From Bradyrhizobium sp. S69 (lineage in GTDB: Bacteria > Pseudomonadota > Alphaproteobacteria > Rhizobiales > Xanthobacteraceae), in contig NZ_LMUK01000050.1 of the NCBI RefSeq assembly GCF_009766005.1, positions 46,144-88,952 of the forward strand: a stretch of 42,809 bases of DNA. Reading direction: 5' to 3'. This document shows, one piece after another, positions 24,987-32,916 of the stretch. The notes under the pieces are model-generated. The model saw nothing but the letters and a program-made list of their open reading frames with translations. It did not search any database and was not told the DNA's origin. The position numbers and the translations under genes are program-made. Numbering within the stretch: position 1 is the first letter of the stretch; every line of letters begins with the position of its first letter.

Positions 24987-25412
24987 TTATTCGTGTTCAT
25001 TGATAGCGATTGTCTTAACGACCTTCTCCGGCTCAGGCCGGGCCAGATCGATCGACAGCAGCCCGTTTTTCAAATCCGCGCCCAGCACCAGCATCCCCTC
25101 CGCCAGCACGAAGGTGCGCTGGAAGTGGCGCGCGGCGATGCCGCGATGGATGTACTGCCGAGCCTTGTCGTCCTGCTGGCGGCCCCGGATCACAAGCTGG
25201 TTTTCCTCAGTGGTTACATCGAGTTGGTCACGCGTGAAGCCCGCGACCGCCAGCGTGATGCGCAGGCGTTCGGGCTGCCCGTTGGCACGGTCGCAGCGTT
25301 CGATGTTGTAGGGAGGATAGCCGTCGGCGCCCTTGACGACGCGATCGAGCGCACGCTCGATTTCGTCGAACCCAAGCAGGAACGGACTGGATAACGAAGG
25401 AACACGAGACAT
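24987..25412 (-). CDS. Small heat-shock protein, Hsp20/IbpA family
   Basis: ATP-independent holdase chaperone of 141 residues. The alpha-crystallin domain (about 38-125) includes PPYNIERCD, LRITLAVAGFTRDQLDVTTEENQLVIRGRQ and the late segment LKNGLLSIDLARPEPE, with the typical A-x-x-x-N-G-x-L-type motif represented by GADLKNGLL. ATG 25412 is preceded by GAGAGGA with 7-base spacing; that ribosome binding site is folded into a hairpin (see the ROSE element), and an RpoH-type promoter lies further upstream. Both indicate heat induction. DUF1150 follows in the same unit. Confidence 0.95.
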   Translation of the reverse strand: MSRVPSLSSPFLLGFDEIERALDRVVKGADGYPPYNIERCDRANGQPERLRITLAVAGFTRDQLDVTTEENQLVIRGRQQDDKARQYIHRGIAARHFQRTFVLAEGMLVLGADLKNGLLSIDLARPEPEKVVKTIAINEHE

Positions 25413-25494
25413 TACAAAGTCCTCTCGAAGCGACTTTGAGGGGCCCTTGCGGCGCCCCATTTAACGGCCGTCCGGCGGATTTGCCGTCCAGTCA
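25413..25494 (-). promoter_or_regulatory. ROSE-type RNA thermometer in the Hsp20 leader
   Basis: The hairpin nearest the start pairs CAAAGUC (25432-25438) with GACUUUG (25415-25421) and then, past a bulged G at 25431, CU with AG. This matches the ROSE hallmark UYGCU (here UCGCU, 25429-25433) pairing with the AGGA of the Shine-Dalgarno (25420-25423) with the central G unpaired. Two GC-rich hairpins precede it (GGGGC...GCCCC around 25440-25460 and ACGGC...GCCGT further up). Melting on heating would free the ribosome binding site. Confidence 0.85.
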
Positions 25495-25500
25495 ATCAGC

Positions 25501-25530
25501 AATATGGGCACGATTTGGCGGGCGTTCAAG
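25501..25530 (-). promoter_or_regulatory. RpoH (sigma-32) type heat-shock promoter
   Basis: On the minus strand CTTGAA (25525-25530) is followed after 16 bases by CCCATATT (25501-25508), a close match to the sigma-32 consensus CTTGAA/CCCCATNT. The predicted start site near 25494 gives a leader of about 80 bases containing the ROSE element. Confidence 0.8.
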
Positions 25531-25683
25531 CATCTCTGGAACCACGACAAAAGCCGGAAAACGCAGACCTGGCCTGTCGCCGGAGCCGGGGCACGGGAGC
25601 TCCAGGGGAGATCAAGCCGGATTCAAGGATGGTTAACCCAAGTTCCAGATCGAGGCCAAAAAGCGTCCGGCAACGAGCCGAAC

Positions 25684-26769
25684 CTACGGGCCGATCCGCT
25701 GACGGCCGTCGGCGCTGAACAGATGCAGCTTTTCCCGCGGCGCCACGGCCCGGATTTTCTCGCCGATATCGGGCGCCACGGCGCCCGGAATCCGCACGAT
25801 CACCTCGCCCGGCGGCGTCTCGCCGGGATTGGCGGCGATGCTTTGCGCCCCGCGCTGCCGTGTACCGTAGATATAGGTCTCAGCGCCGACGCGCTCGATC
25901 GCTTCCACGGTGAGATCGAACGCGATGCCGGAGGTTGCCTCGCTCGACACCACGAGGTCTTCCGGGCGGACACCCAGAATGCCGGCCTCGACGGCGAGGT
26001 CGCCGCCCGATTGCGATTTGAACTCGTCGGGCTTGATCGGCAGCAGATTCATGGGAGGCGCGCCGATGAAGGACGCGACAAAGGTCGTCGCCGGCTTTTG
26101 ATAAATGTCGAGCGGATTGCCGATCTGCTCGACCTGGCCGCCATTCATCACCACCAGGATATCGGCGAGCGTCATGGCTTCGAGCTGGTCGTGGGTCACG
26201 TAGATCGAGGTCGTCTTCAACCGCCGCTGCAATTTGCGGATTTCGACCCGCATCGCAATGCGCAGCTTGGCATCGAGATTGGATAGCGGTTCGTCGAACA
26301 GAAACACTTTTGGCTGCCGGACAATGGCGCGGCCCATCGCGACGCGCTGGCGCTGGCCGCCGGACAATTGCCCGGGCTTGCGCGTCAGCATGGCGCCAAG
26401 CTCGAGAATGCGAGCGGCTTCCTCGACGCGAGTTTTGATCTCGGGCTCGGCCATGCGGCGGTTGCGCAGACCGTAAGCCATGTTGTCGTAGACGGTCATA
26501 TGCGGATAGAGCGCGTAGTTCTGGAATACCATCGCGATGTCGCGCTCGGCCGGCTCGATCTGGTTGACGATGCGTCCGCCGATGTCGATCTCGCCGTCGG
26601 TGATGGTTTCGAGCCCGGCGACCATCCGCAGCAGCGTCGACTTGCCGCAGCCGGAAGGGCCGACCAGCACGCAGAACTGGCCGTCACCGACCGCGAAGTC
26701 GATGCCTTTGATGGCCAGAAAGCCGCCGGGATAGGTTTTTTGAACGTTGCGGAGGGTGACGCTAGCCAT
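25684..26769 (-). CDS. ugpC: sn-glycerol-3-phosphate ABC transporter ATP-binding protein
   Basis: ATPase of the glycerol-3-phosphate importer, 361 residues. Walker A GPSGCGKST (about 37-45), Q-loop FQNYALYPHMTV, signature LSGGQRQRVAMGRAI, Walker B VFLFDEPLSNLD and the H-loop THDQ are all present, followed by a C-terminal OB-type regulatory domain (GVRPEDLVV, FDLTVEAIERVGAETYIYG) as in MalK/UgpC. ATG 26769 (MASVTLRNVQK) is chosen over a GTG at 26778. It is the last gene of ugpBAEC, separated from ugpE by a long inverted repeat. Confidence 0.95.
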   Translation of the reverse strand: MASVTLRNVQKTYPGGFLAIKGIDFAVGDGQFCVLVGPSGCGKSTLLRMVAGLETITDGEIDIGGRIVNQIEPAERDIAMVFQNYALYPHMTVYDNMAYGLRNRRMAEPEIKTRVEEAARILELGAMLTRKPGQLSGGQRQRVAMGRAIVRQPKVFLFDEPLSNLDAKLRIAMRVEIRKLQRRLKTTSIYVTHDQLEAMTLADILVVMNGGQVEQIGNPLDIYQKPATTFVASFIGAPPMNLLPIKPDEFKSQSGGDLAVEAGILGVRPEDLVVSSEATSGIAFDLTVEAIERVGAETYIYGTRQRGAQSIAANPGETPPGEVIVRIPGAVAPDIGEKIRAVAPREKLHLFSADGRQRIGP

Positions 26770-26780
26770 GGTGGCCACCA

Positions 26781-26870
26781 GCGAATAGCGAATGGCGAAT
26801 AGCGAGTAGGGAAGAATGAGGCGCGAGCACGGTGGGGCGGTCCACTCGCCATTCGCTATTCGCCATTCGC
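26781..26870. repeat. Heptamer-repeat hairpin between ugpE and ugpC
   Basis: The arms are 27 bases each (26781-26807 and 26844-26870) built from GCGAATA/GCGAATG/GCGAGT units and their complements; 24 of 27 positions pair. The loop is about 36 bases. It fills the gap between ugpE and ugpC. A related hairpin lies between ugpB and ugpA. Confidence 0.85.
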
Positions 26871-26880
26871 ATCTTCATTC

Positions 26881-27729
26881 TCACTTCTCTGTCTCGATCA
26901 GGCCTTTGACGAACAGGCGTTGCATCAGCACGACGACGACGACCGGCGGCAGCATGGCGAGCACGGCGGTCGCCATCGCCACCTGCCATTCGGTCAGGGC
27001 GTCGTGCACGTCGATGATCTTCTTGATGCCGATCACGATGGTCTGCATGTCGTCGCGCGTCGTGATCAACAGCGGCCAGAGATATTGATTCCAGCCATAG
27101 ATGAAGAGGATCACGAACAGCGCCGCGATGTTGGTGACCGACAGCGGCAGCAAGGTATCGAAGAAAAACCGGATCGGGCCGGCGCCGTCGATCTTCGAGG
27201 CCTCGACCAGTTCCTTCGGGATCGTCATGAAGAACTGACGGAACAATAGCGTCGCGGTCGCCGACGCGATCAAGGGCAGGATCAGCCCCGCGTAGGAATC
27301 CAGCATATGCAGGTCGCTGGTGATCTTGTAGGTCGGGAAGATGCGCACCTCGACCGGCAGCATCAGCGTGATGAAGATGGTCCAGAACGCCGTCATCCGG
27401 AACGGGAACGCGAAGAACACGATCGCATAGGCCGAGATGATCGAGATCGCGATTTTTCCCGCCGCGATGCCGAGCGCCATGATCAGGCTGTTGAGCATCA
27501 TGCCGCCGACCGGTTGCCGCGTGGTCTTGCCGGCGCCGGCGACGATGGTGTTCCAGTAGGTTTCAAGGCCGTGCGTGCCGGGATAGAGCGGCATCTGGCC
27601 GTTGGCGATCACGGCGTTGTCGTGGGTCGAGGCGATCACGGCGAGATACACCGGAAACGCGACGATCACGACGCCGGTCAGCAGGATCAGATGCGGCAGC
27701 CAATTTCCAAAGCGGCGATGTTCGACCAT
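26881..27729 (-). CDS. ugpE: sn-glycerol-3-phosphate ABC transporter permease UgpE
   Basis: Inner-membrane permease, 282 residues, the standard length. It has about six membrane helices, the first being LPHLILLTGVVIVAFPVYLAVIAS, and the EAA loop for contact with UgpC reads ELVEASKIDGAGPIRFFFDTLLPLS. ATG 27729 (MVEHRRFGNWLPHLIL) is the start; the open frame continues upstream without a stop, but only as a shadow of ugpA. The gap to ugpA is 5 bases, consistent with tight coupling. Confidence 0.96.
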   Translation of the reverse strand: MVEHRRFGNWLPHLILLTGVVIVAFPVYLAVIASTHDNAVIANGQMPLYPGTHGLETYWNTIVAGAGKTTRQPVGGMMLNSLIMALGIAAGKIAISIISAYAIVFFAFPFRMTAFWTIFITLMLPVEVRIFPTYKITSDLHMLDSYAGLILPLIASATATLLFRQFFMTIPKELVEASKIDGAGPIRFFFDTLLPLSVTNIAALFVILFIYGWNQYLWPLLITTRDDMQTIVIGIKKIIDVHDALTEWQVAMATAVLAMLPPVVVVVLMQRLFVKGLIETEK

Positions 27730-27734
27730 GGCGT

Positions 27735-28616
27735 TCAGTAATGAACTTTCTTTTCGACGTAGCGAAACTGAAATGCGGTCAGTGCAACCACGATCACCAT
27801 CAGGATCACCGACTGCGCGGCCGAGCCGCCGAGGTCCGTACCGACCTTGCCGTCCTGGAACACCTTGTAGACCAGCGTCTGGGTGGCGCCGCTGGGGCCG
27901 CCGCCGGTCGCGGTGTCGATGATGCCAAGCGTGTTGAAGAAGACGTAGGTGATATTGACGATGATCAAAAAGAAAGTCGTCGGCGACAGCAACGGGAAGA
28001 TGATGGTCCAGAACCGCCGCATCGGCCGCGCACCGTCGATCGCGGCGGCTTCGATCACGCTTTTCGGGATCGCCTGCAGCCCTGCGAGAAAGAACAGGAA
28101 ATTGTAGCTGATCTGATTCCACACCGCGACGATGACGACCAGGATCATCGCATGCGTTCCGTTCAGCACCGGATTCCAGTCGATGCCGGCGCGCTGCAGC
28201 GCGCGTGCGATCATGCCAAGCCCGGGCTGCAACATGAAGATGAAGAGCACGCTGGCGACCGCCGGTGCCACCGCGTAGGGCACGATCAGGAAGGTGCGAT
28301 AGATCTGGATGCCGCGGATGTTGCGGTTGGCCATCGCCGCGAGCAGCAGGCCGAGGCCGAGCGAGAAAAACGCCACCAGCGCCGAAAACACCAGGGTGAC
28401 GCCGATCGCGTGATAATATTCGGGGGTTTGCAGCAGATTGACGTAGTTTTCGAACCAGACGAACTCGGTCGAGAGTCCGAACGCATCCTGCACCAGGAAC
28501 GACTGCCACAGCGCCTGCGCCGCCGGCCAATAGAAAAAGATCAGCGAAATCGCGAGCTGCGGCAGGATCAGCAGGCAGGGTAGCAGTTTGCCTGAAAAGA
28601 TCGCGCGGTTTTCCAT
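27735..28616 (-). CDS. ugpA: sn-glycerol-3-phosphate ABC transporter permease UgpA
   Basis: Inner-membrane permease partner of UgpE, 293 residues starting MENRAIFSGKLLPCLLILPQL. About six helices; the EAA loop is KSVIEAAAIDGARPMRRFWTIIFPLLSP. Features such as FFYWPAAQALWQSF and YRTFLIVPYAVAPAVAS are typical of UgpA. It is the second gene of the operon, separated from ugpB by 82 bases that hold a 20-base-arm hairpin. Confidence 0.96.
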   Translation of the reverse strand: MENRAIFSGKLLPCLLILPQLAISLIFFYWPAAQALWQSFLVQDAFGLSTEFVWFENYVNLLQTPEYYHAIGVTLVFSALVAFFSLGLGLLLAAMANRNIRGIQIYRTFLIVPYAVAPAVASVLFIFMLQPGLGMIARALQRAGIDWNPVLNGTHAMILVVIVAVWNQISYNFLFFLAGLQAIPKSVIEAAAIDGARPMRRFWTIIFPLLSPTTFFLIIVNITYVFFNTLGIIDTATGGGPSGATQTLVYKVFQDGKVGTDLGGSAAQSVILMVIVVALTAFQFRYVEKKVHY

Positions 28617-28642
28617 TGGAATCTCGTTAAGGGGCGAATGGT

Positions 28643-28692
28643 GAGTGGCGAATAGCGAATAGGGAAAAACAACTATTCGCTACTCGCCACTC
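28643..28692. repeat. Heptamer-repeat hairpin between ugpB and ugpA
   Basis: The arm GAGTGGCGAATAGCGAATAG (28643-28662) faces its complement at 28673-28692 with a single mismatch and a 10-base loop. In the mRNA it would form a very stable hairpin right behind the binding-protein gene. It uses the same GCGAATA units as the hairpin at 26781-26870. Confidence 0.85.
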
Positions 28693-28698
28693 GCGCGC

Positions 28699-30009
28699 TT
28701 ACTTGGCCGTACGCTCGAATTGACGCAGCATCTGGTTGCCGCGGCTTACCGCCGCATCGAGCGCTTCCTTGGCCGTCTTCTTGCCGGCAAGGGCGGCCTC
28801 GATCTCTTCGGACCAGACGTCACGCATTTGCACCATGCCGCCAAAGCGCAGGCCGCGCGAATTCTCGGTCGGCTCCTTGTTGGTCAGCTCCTTGAGCGGC
28901 ACTTCGAGGATCGGATTCTTCTCGTAGAAGCCCGAGGCCTTGGTCTTTTCGTAGGCCGCCTTGGTGATCGGCAGATAGCCCGAAGCCTGGTGCAGATAAA
29001 TCTGGCGGTCGGTATCCGACAGGAAGGTGAAGAACTTGGCGATGCCTTTGTATTCTTCGGGGCTCTTGCCGCCCATCACCCAGAGCGAAGCGCCGCCGAT
29101 GATGGAGTTTTGCGGCGCATCCTTGACGTCGGGGAAGTACGGCATCGGCACCGAAATGTAGCTGAACTTGGCGTTGGCCTTGACGCTCGGATAAAAGCCG
29201 GACGAGGTCATGTAGAGCGCGCATTCGCCGGACGTAAAGCGTCCTTCGCCGGTGTTGGTGCGGCCCGAATAATCGAAGCTCTTGTCCTTTTGCAGTTCGA
29301 CAAGGTTCTCGAGCAACTTGGTTTCCAGCGGGGTGTTGAATTCGAGCACGGTGTCGAAGCCATCCAGGCCATTGGCCTTGGTCCCGATCGGCACATTATG
29401 CCACGCCGAAAACTGCTCGATCAGGCCCCACGTGATCCACGACAGCGAGAAGCCGCAGGTCGGGTTGGTCGCATGCAGCTTCCTGGCGTCGGCGAACACT
29501 TCCGGCCAGGTCTTCGGGGGCGCGTCGATGTCGGCCTTCTTCAGCGCATCGAGATTGACCCACAGCACCATGCTCGACGAGTTGAACGGGAACGACAGCA
29601 TCTCGCCCTTCGAGGTCGAGTAATATCCTGTTATCGCCGGCAGGTAGGATTTGGGATCGAAGGATTCCTCTTGCTCCTTCATCAGGTCGGAAACCGGCTT
29701 GATGGCGCCCTTGGCCGCCATCATGGTTGCGGTTCCGACCTCGAACACCTGCATGATGCCCGGTGCGTTGCCGGCGCGGAACGCCGCGATCCCGGCGTTG
29801 AGCGTGTCGGCGTAGCTGCCCTTGAAGGTTGGGACGATCTTGTAGTCGTTTTGCGAGGCGTTGAAATCGTTGGCGAGCTTGACCACGACATCGTTGTTCG
29901 GGCCGGTCATCGCGTGCCACCACTGAATCTCGGTCACTGCGTAAGCCGGCGTCGCGAGCGCCAGCGTGGCAGCGATCACCGAGGCGGCGCCGAATTGTCG
30001 AAAAACCAT
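28699..30009 (-). CDS. ugpB: sn-glycerol-3-phosphate periplasmic binding protein
   Basis: Periplasmic solute-binding protein of the ugp importer, 436 residues. The signal peptide (MVFRQFGAASVIAATLALATPAYA) is followed by the mature start VTEIQWWHAMTGPNNDVVVKLANDFN, typical of UgpB. Further family segments are PFNSSSMVLWVNLDALKKA, CGFSLSWITWGLIEQFSAWHN and GGASLWVMGGKSPEEYKG. It binds glycerol-3-phosphate and its diesters. A strong AGGAGG ribosome binding site precedes the ATG, and a Pho-box candidate lies about 55 bases upstream. First gene of ugpBAEC. Confidence 0.96.
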   Translation of the reverse strand: MVFRQFGAASVIAATLALATPAYAVTEIQWWHAMTGPNNDVVVKLANDFNASQNDYKIVPTFKGSYADTLNAGIAAFRAGNAPGIMQVFEVGTATMMAAKGAIKPVSDLMKEQEESFDPKSYLPAITGYYSTSKGEMLSFPFNSSSMVLWVNLDALKKADIDAPPKTWPEVFADARKLHATNPTCGFSLSWITWGLIEQFSAWHNVPIGTKANGLDGFDTVLEFNTPLETKLLENLVELQKDKSFDYSGRTNTGEGRFTSGECALYMTSSGFYPSVKANAKFSYISVPMPYFPDVKDAPQNSIIGGASLWVMGGKSPEEYKGIAKFFTFLSDTDRQIYLHQASGYLPITKAAYEKTKASGFYEKNPILEVPLKELTNKEPTENSRGLRFGGMVQMRDVWSEEIEAALAGKKTAKEALDAAVSRGNQMLRQFERTAK

Positions 30010-30062
30010 CGAATTCCTCCTGTTGGGCCGCCATCATCGTTTTCGCGCGTTAACAGCGCCGG

Positions 30063-30080
30063 ATGACGTGCAAATGACTG
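30063..30080 (-). promoter_or_regulatory. Pho-box candidate upstream of ugpB
   Basis: On the minus strand two GTCAT half-sites with an 11-base period read CAGTCAT-TTGC-ACGTCAT, close to the PhoB consensus CTGTCAT-AAAT-CTGTCAT. TGTTAA follows 7 bases later as a possible -10. PhoB control of ugp operons is established in other proteobacteria; here it is inferred. Confidence 0.6.
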
Positions 30081-30233
30081 TGTAAGTAAGGCAATTTACC
30101 GGGGAAGCCCCGCCGAAGGAAACGACAAAATAGGCTAAGAAAACAAGAGGAAAACAACAGAAGAAACTTGCCGAAGCCGTCGTCCCGCAAGGTCAGGTCG
30201 CCCCGGGCTTGCCGGGACGACCCATCGCAACGC

Positions 30234-31439
30234 TTAGCGCTTCCGCTCGGGCCCGCAAACAAAACCCTTCGCGACCAAACCATCGATCTCCGTTTTGGAA
30301 TAGCCGAACTCCGCCAGCACTTCGGCGCTGTGCTGACTGAACTTGGGTGGCGTGCGGCGCAGGCTGGATTTGGTGCGGGTCATGCGGATCGGCGAGGCGA
30401 CGCCCTTGTACCAGTCCTTTTCGATGACGTCGCCACGGTGGACGGCGTGGGCGCTGGTGAGCGCCTGGTCGATCGACTGCACCGGCCCGGCGGGCAGTCC
30501 TGCGGCCAGCAGGCGGTCGCATAGCGGAGCTGCGTCGTGCTGGCTGAAGACCGCGGCAAGCTCGGCGCGCAATGCATCGCGGTTGGCGATGCGGTCCTTG
30601 TTGCGGGCAAAGCGCGGATCGGTGCCGAGTTCGGGTTTGCCGATTTCCTTGGCCAGCTTGCGGAAGGTGCCGTCATTGCCGACGCCGATAAAGATGTTGT
30701 CGGTGCGGGTCGGGAAGATCGCATAAGGCACGAGATTGGGGTGTTCGTTGCCGGTGAGCTGCGGCGGCTTGCCGTGCATGAAATAGTTCGCGGCATGCGG
30801 GTGCATGACGGAAAGTCCGGTCTCGTACAGCGTGGTCTCGAGAAACTGCCCGAGGCCGGATTTTTGCCGTTCCGACAGCGCCATCAGGATGCCGATCGCG
30901 GCGTAAAGCCCGGTTGTGATGTCCACCACCGGAACGCCGATCCGCATCGGGCCGCTTTCCGGCGAGCCCGTTGCCTTGATCATCCCGGTCATGGCCTGGA
31001 TGATGGCGTCATAGCCTGGATTGCCGCCGCGCGGGCCGTCGCCGCCGAAGCCGGAGATCCGGCAGTGCACGAGCTTGGGGAATTTCGCGCGCAGCACCTC
31101 GTTGCCGATGCCCCATTTGTCCAGCGTGCCCGGCTTGAAGTTCTCGATCAGGACGTCGGCGCCTTCCAGCATCTTCATCAGCACGGCGCGTCCGCCCTCG
31201 GAAGCGAGGTCGAGGCCGATCGAGCGCTTGTTGCGGTTGATGCCGACGAAATAGGCCGCATCCTCGTCATGGAAGGGAGGGCCCCAGTCACGCACCTCGT
31301 CACCGGCCGGCGGTTCGACCTTGATGACGTCGGCGCCGTGATCGGCCAGAATCTGGGTGCAATAGGGTCCGCCGAGAACGCGCGTGAGGTCGATGACGCG
31401 CAATCCGGCCATCGCGCCGGGGGCCGCTTCTGAACTCAT
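30234..31439 (-). CDS. CaiB/BaiF family CoA-transferase
   Basis: Class III CoA-transferase of 401 residues, moving CoA between carboxylic acids through an aspartyl-CoA intermediate. The N-terminal AGLRVIDLTRVLGGPYCTQILADHGADVIKVEPP is the family hallmark; the likely catalytic residue is Asp144 in NPGYDAIIQAMTG. PVVDITTGLYAAIGI and FLETTLYETGLSVM are also typical. The substrate is not deducible; succinyl-, formyl- and mesaconyl-type members look alike at this level. A fragment of the GTCGTCCC repeat lies between its stop and ugpB. It appears to be a single-gene unit. Confidence 0.93.
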   Translation of the reverse strand: MSSEAAPGAMAGLRVIDLTRVLGGPYCTQILADHGADVIKVEPPAGDEVRDWGPPFHDEDAAYFVGINRNKRSIGLDLASEGGRAVLMKMLEGADVLIENFKPGTLDKWGIGNEVLRAKFPKLVHCRISGFGGDGPRGGNPGYDAIIQAMTGMIKATGSPESGPMRIGVPVVDITTGLYAAIGILMALSERQKSGLGQFLETTLYETGLSVMHPHAANYFMHGKPPQLTGNEHPNLVPYAIFPTRTDNIFIGVGNDGTFRKLAKEIGKPELGTDPRFARNKDRIANRDALRAELAAVFSQHDAAPLCDRLLAAGLPAGPVQSIDQALTSAHAVHRGDVIEKDWYKGVASPIRMTRTKSSLRRTPPKFSQHSAEVLAEFGYSKTEIDGLVAKGFVCGPERKR

Positions 31440-31540
31440 GAAAAGAACCTTCGCTCAAGCTGAGAATGGAATTCTTGAGCTATCGGTCTTCAGGCGCCGC
31501 GGCAATGCCTTCCCGCGCACGGGCATATGCCGTCAGAACG

Positions 31541-31569
31541 AAAAATGGCCCGCCAGAGCGGCGGGCCAT
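31541..31569 (-). terminator. Intrinsic terminator of ohr
   Basis: On the minus strand ATGGCCCGCC and GGCGGGCCAT form a perfect 10-bp stem (31560-31569 with 31545-31554, loop of 5) followed by a run of T. It lies 33 bases after the ohr stop. Confidence 0.9.
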
Positions 31570-31601
31570 TCCGTATCGCGGATTTAGGTGCCAGCCTCGA
31601 A

Positions 31602-32027
31602 TTAGGCCACGCTCAGTTTCACATCGACGTTGCCGCGGGTGGCGTTGGAATAGGGGCACACCTGGTGGGCCTTCTCCACCAGCGCCTCGGCTTCGGCATG
31701 GGGGAGGCCGGGCAGGGAGACGGCAAGATCAACGGTGAGGCCGAAGCCGCCGGCCGCTCGCGGGCCAATGCCCACCGTCGAGGTCACCGAGGCGTTGTCC
31801 GGCACTTTCGGGCCGCCTTGCGAGGCCACGAACTTCATCGCGCCGATGAAGCAGGCGGCATAGCCGGCCGCGAACAGCTGCTCGGGATTGTTGCCCGCAC
31901 CGCCACCGCCGCCGAGTTCCTTCGGGGTGGTGAGCTTGACGTCGAGTGCGCCGTCGAGGGTGGCGGCGTGGCCATCGCGGCCCCCGGTTGCCTTGGCGCT
32001 GGTCTTGTAGAGCACGTTCACAGACAT
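31602..32027 (-). CDS. ohr: Organic hydroperoxide resistance protein Ohr
   Basis: Thiol peroxidase of the Ohr/OsmC family reducing organic and fatty-acid hydroperoxides with lipoyl-linked electrons. The 141-residue protein has both active-site cysteines: C59 in YAACFIGAM and C124 in HQVCPYSNAT. The start MSVNVLYKTSAKATGGRDG is typical. It is transcribed away from ohrR, and the shared intergenic region carries two palindromic operator candidates. A perfect intrinsic terminator follows the stop. Confidence 0.97.
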   Translation of the reverse strand: MSVNVLYKTSAKATGGRDGHAATLDGALDVKLTTPKELGGGGGAGNNPEQLFAAGYAACFIGAMKFVASQGGPKVPDNASVTSTVGIGPRAAGGFGLTVDLAVSLPGLPHAEAEALVEKAHQVCPYSNATRGNVDVKLSVA

Positions 32028-32060
32028 GGTGATCTCCCTTTGGTTTGAAGCGGATTATGA

Positions 32061-32124
32061 ATTGCATACAATTAGATTGTGTGCAATATAAAATACGTGG
32101 TCTCACATTTAATTGTTCGCAATT
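32061..32124. promoter_or_regulatory. Two OhrR operator candidates between ohr and ohrR
   Basis: Site 1: ATTGCATACAAT-TAG-ATTGTGTGCAAT (32061-32087), 12-base arms with one mismatch, containing the TACAAT/ATTGT core of known OhrR operators. Site 2: AATTG-TTCG-CAATT (32111-32124), perfect 5-base arms. Both are AT-rich against a GC-rich background and lie between the divergent starts. Confidence 0.8.
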
Positions 32125-32183
32125 GAATTGGCGGTCCCGTAGACCCACAACGAACCCGAAGCCGGCATTGGACGAGAACGCAG

Positions 32184-32642
32184 ATGGTCAGGAAACTCAC
32201 GGCGGAACAGGCCCTGCGGCTCGACAATCAGATCTGCTTTGCGGTCTATTCGGCCTCCCACGCCTTCAACCGCGTCTACAAGCCCCTGCTCGACCGGCTC
32301 GGGCTCACCTATCCGCAGTATCTTGTCATGCTGGCGCTGTGGGAGCGTGACAACATTCCACTCAAGGATATCGGCCAGCGCCTGTTCCTCGATTCCGGCA
32401 CGCTGACGCCGCTCCTGAAGCGGCTGGAGGCGGCGAACCTGATCAAGCGAACCCGCGGCACCGAGGACGAACGCCAGGTGCTGATCGAACTGACGGCCGC
32501 GGGCCACGCGCTGCGGGAGCAAGCCAAGGCCGTCCCGCAATCGATCCTCGCGGCGTCCGCCTGTTCGGTCGGCGAACTGGTCGCGATGAAGAACGAGATC
32601 GTCGCGCTAAGGGATCGGCTGAATGCGGTGTTGGGGGAGTAG
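32184..32642 (+). CDS. ohrR: MarR-family organic peroxide sensor/repressor OhrR
   Basis: Represses ohr until its sensing cysteine is oxidised by organic peroxides. The 152 residues contain a winged helix (LKDIGQRLFLDSGTLTPLLKRLEAANLIKRTRG) and the reactive C18 in LRLDNQICFAVYSASHAFNR. A second cysteine at position 127 (AASACSVGEL) places it in the two-Cys class known from Xanthomonas, where an intersubunit disulfide forms. It is divergent from ohr. Confidence 0.96.
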   Translation: MVRKLTAEQALRLDNQICFAVYSASHAFNRVYKPLLDRLGLTYPQYLVMLALWERDNIPLKDIGQRLFLDSGTLTPLLKRLEAANLIKRTRGTEDERQVLIELTAAGHALREQAKAVPQSILAASACSVGELVAMKNEIVALRDRLNAVLGE

Positions 32643-32769
32643 GTGCGTCAGAGGCGCTTCTCACCGGGCCGTCTGCGCCCTTCGGGCTACGACGCGGCAG
32701 CCTTTGCTCGCTTCGCGCTTGATAGGTTTCCGGGCTTGCCGAGCCGAAGCTCGCGAAGCGAGCGAAGGC

Positions 32770-32845
<76 letters not shown>

Positions 32846-32916
32846 TTAACCAACCACGCGTCGTGGGCGACGCGCGGGACGAAACCCTGATCACAGATCA
32901 GGGCTGATCTCAAGTC

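Noticed and set aside
26881..28530. A 549-codon frame joining ugpE with upstream sequence, a possible fusion
   Set aside because: The upstream half is ugpA read out of frame; ugpE starts at ATG 27729 with the normal family length of 282.
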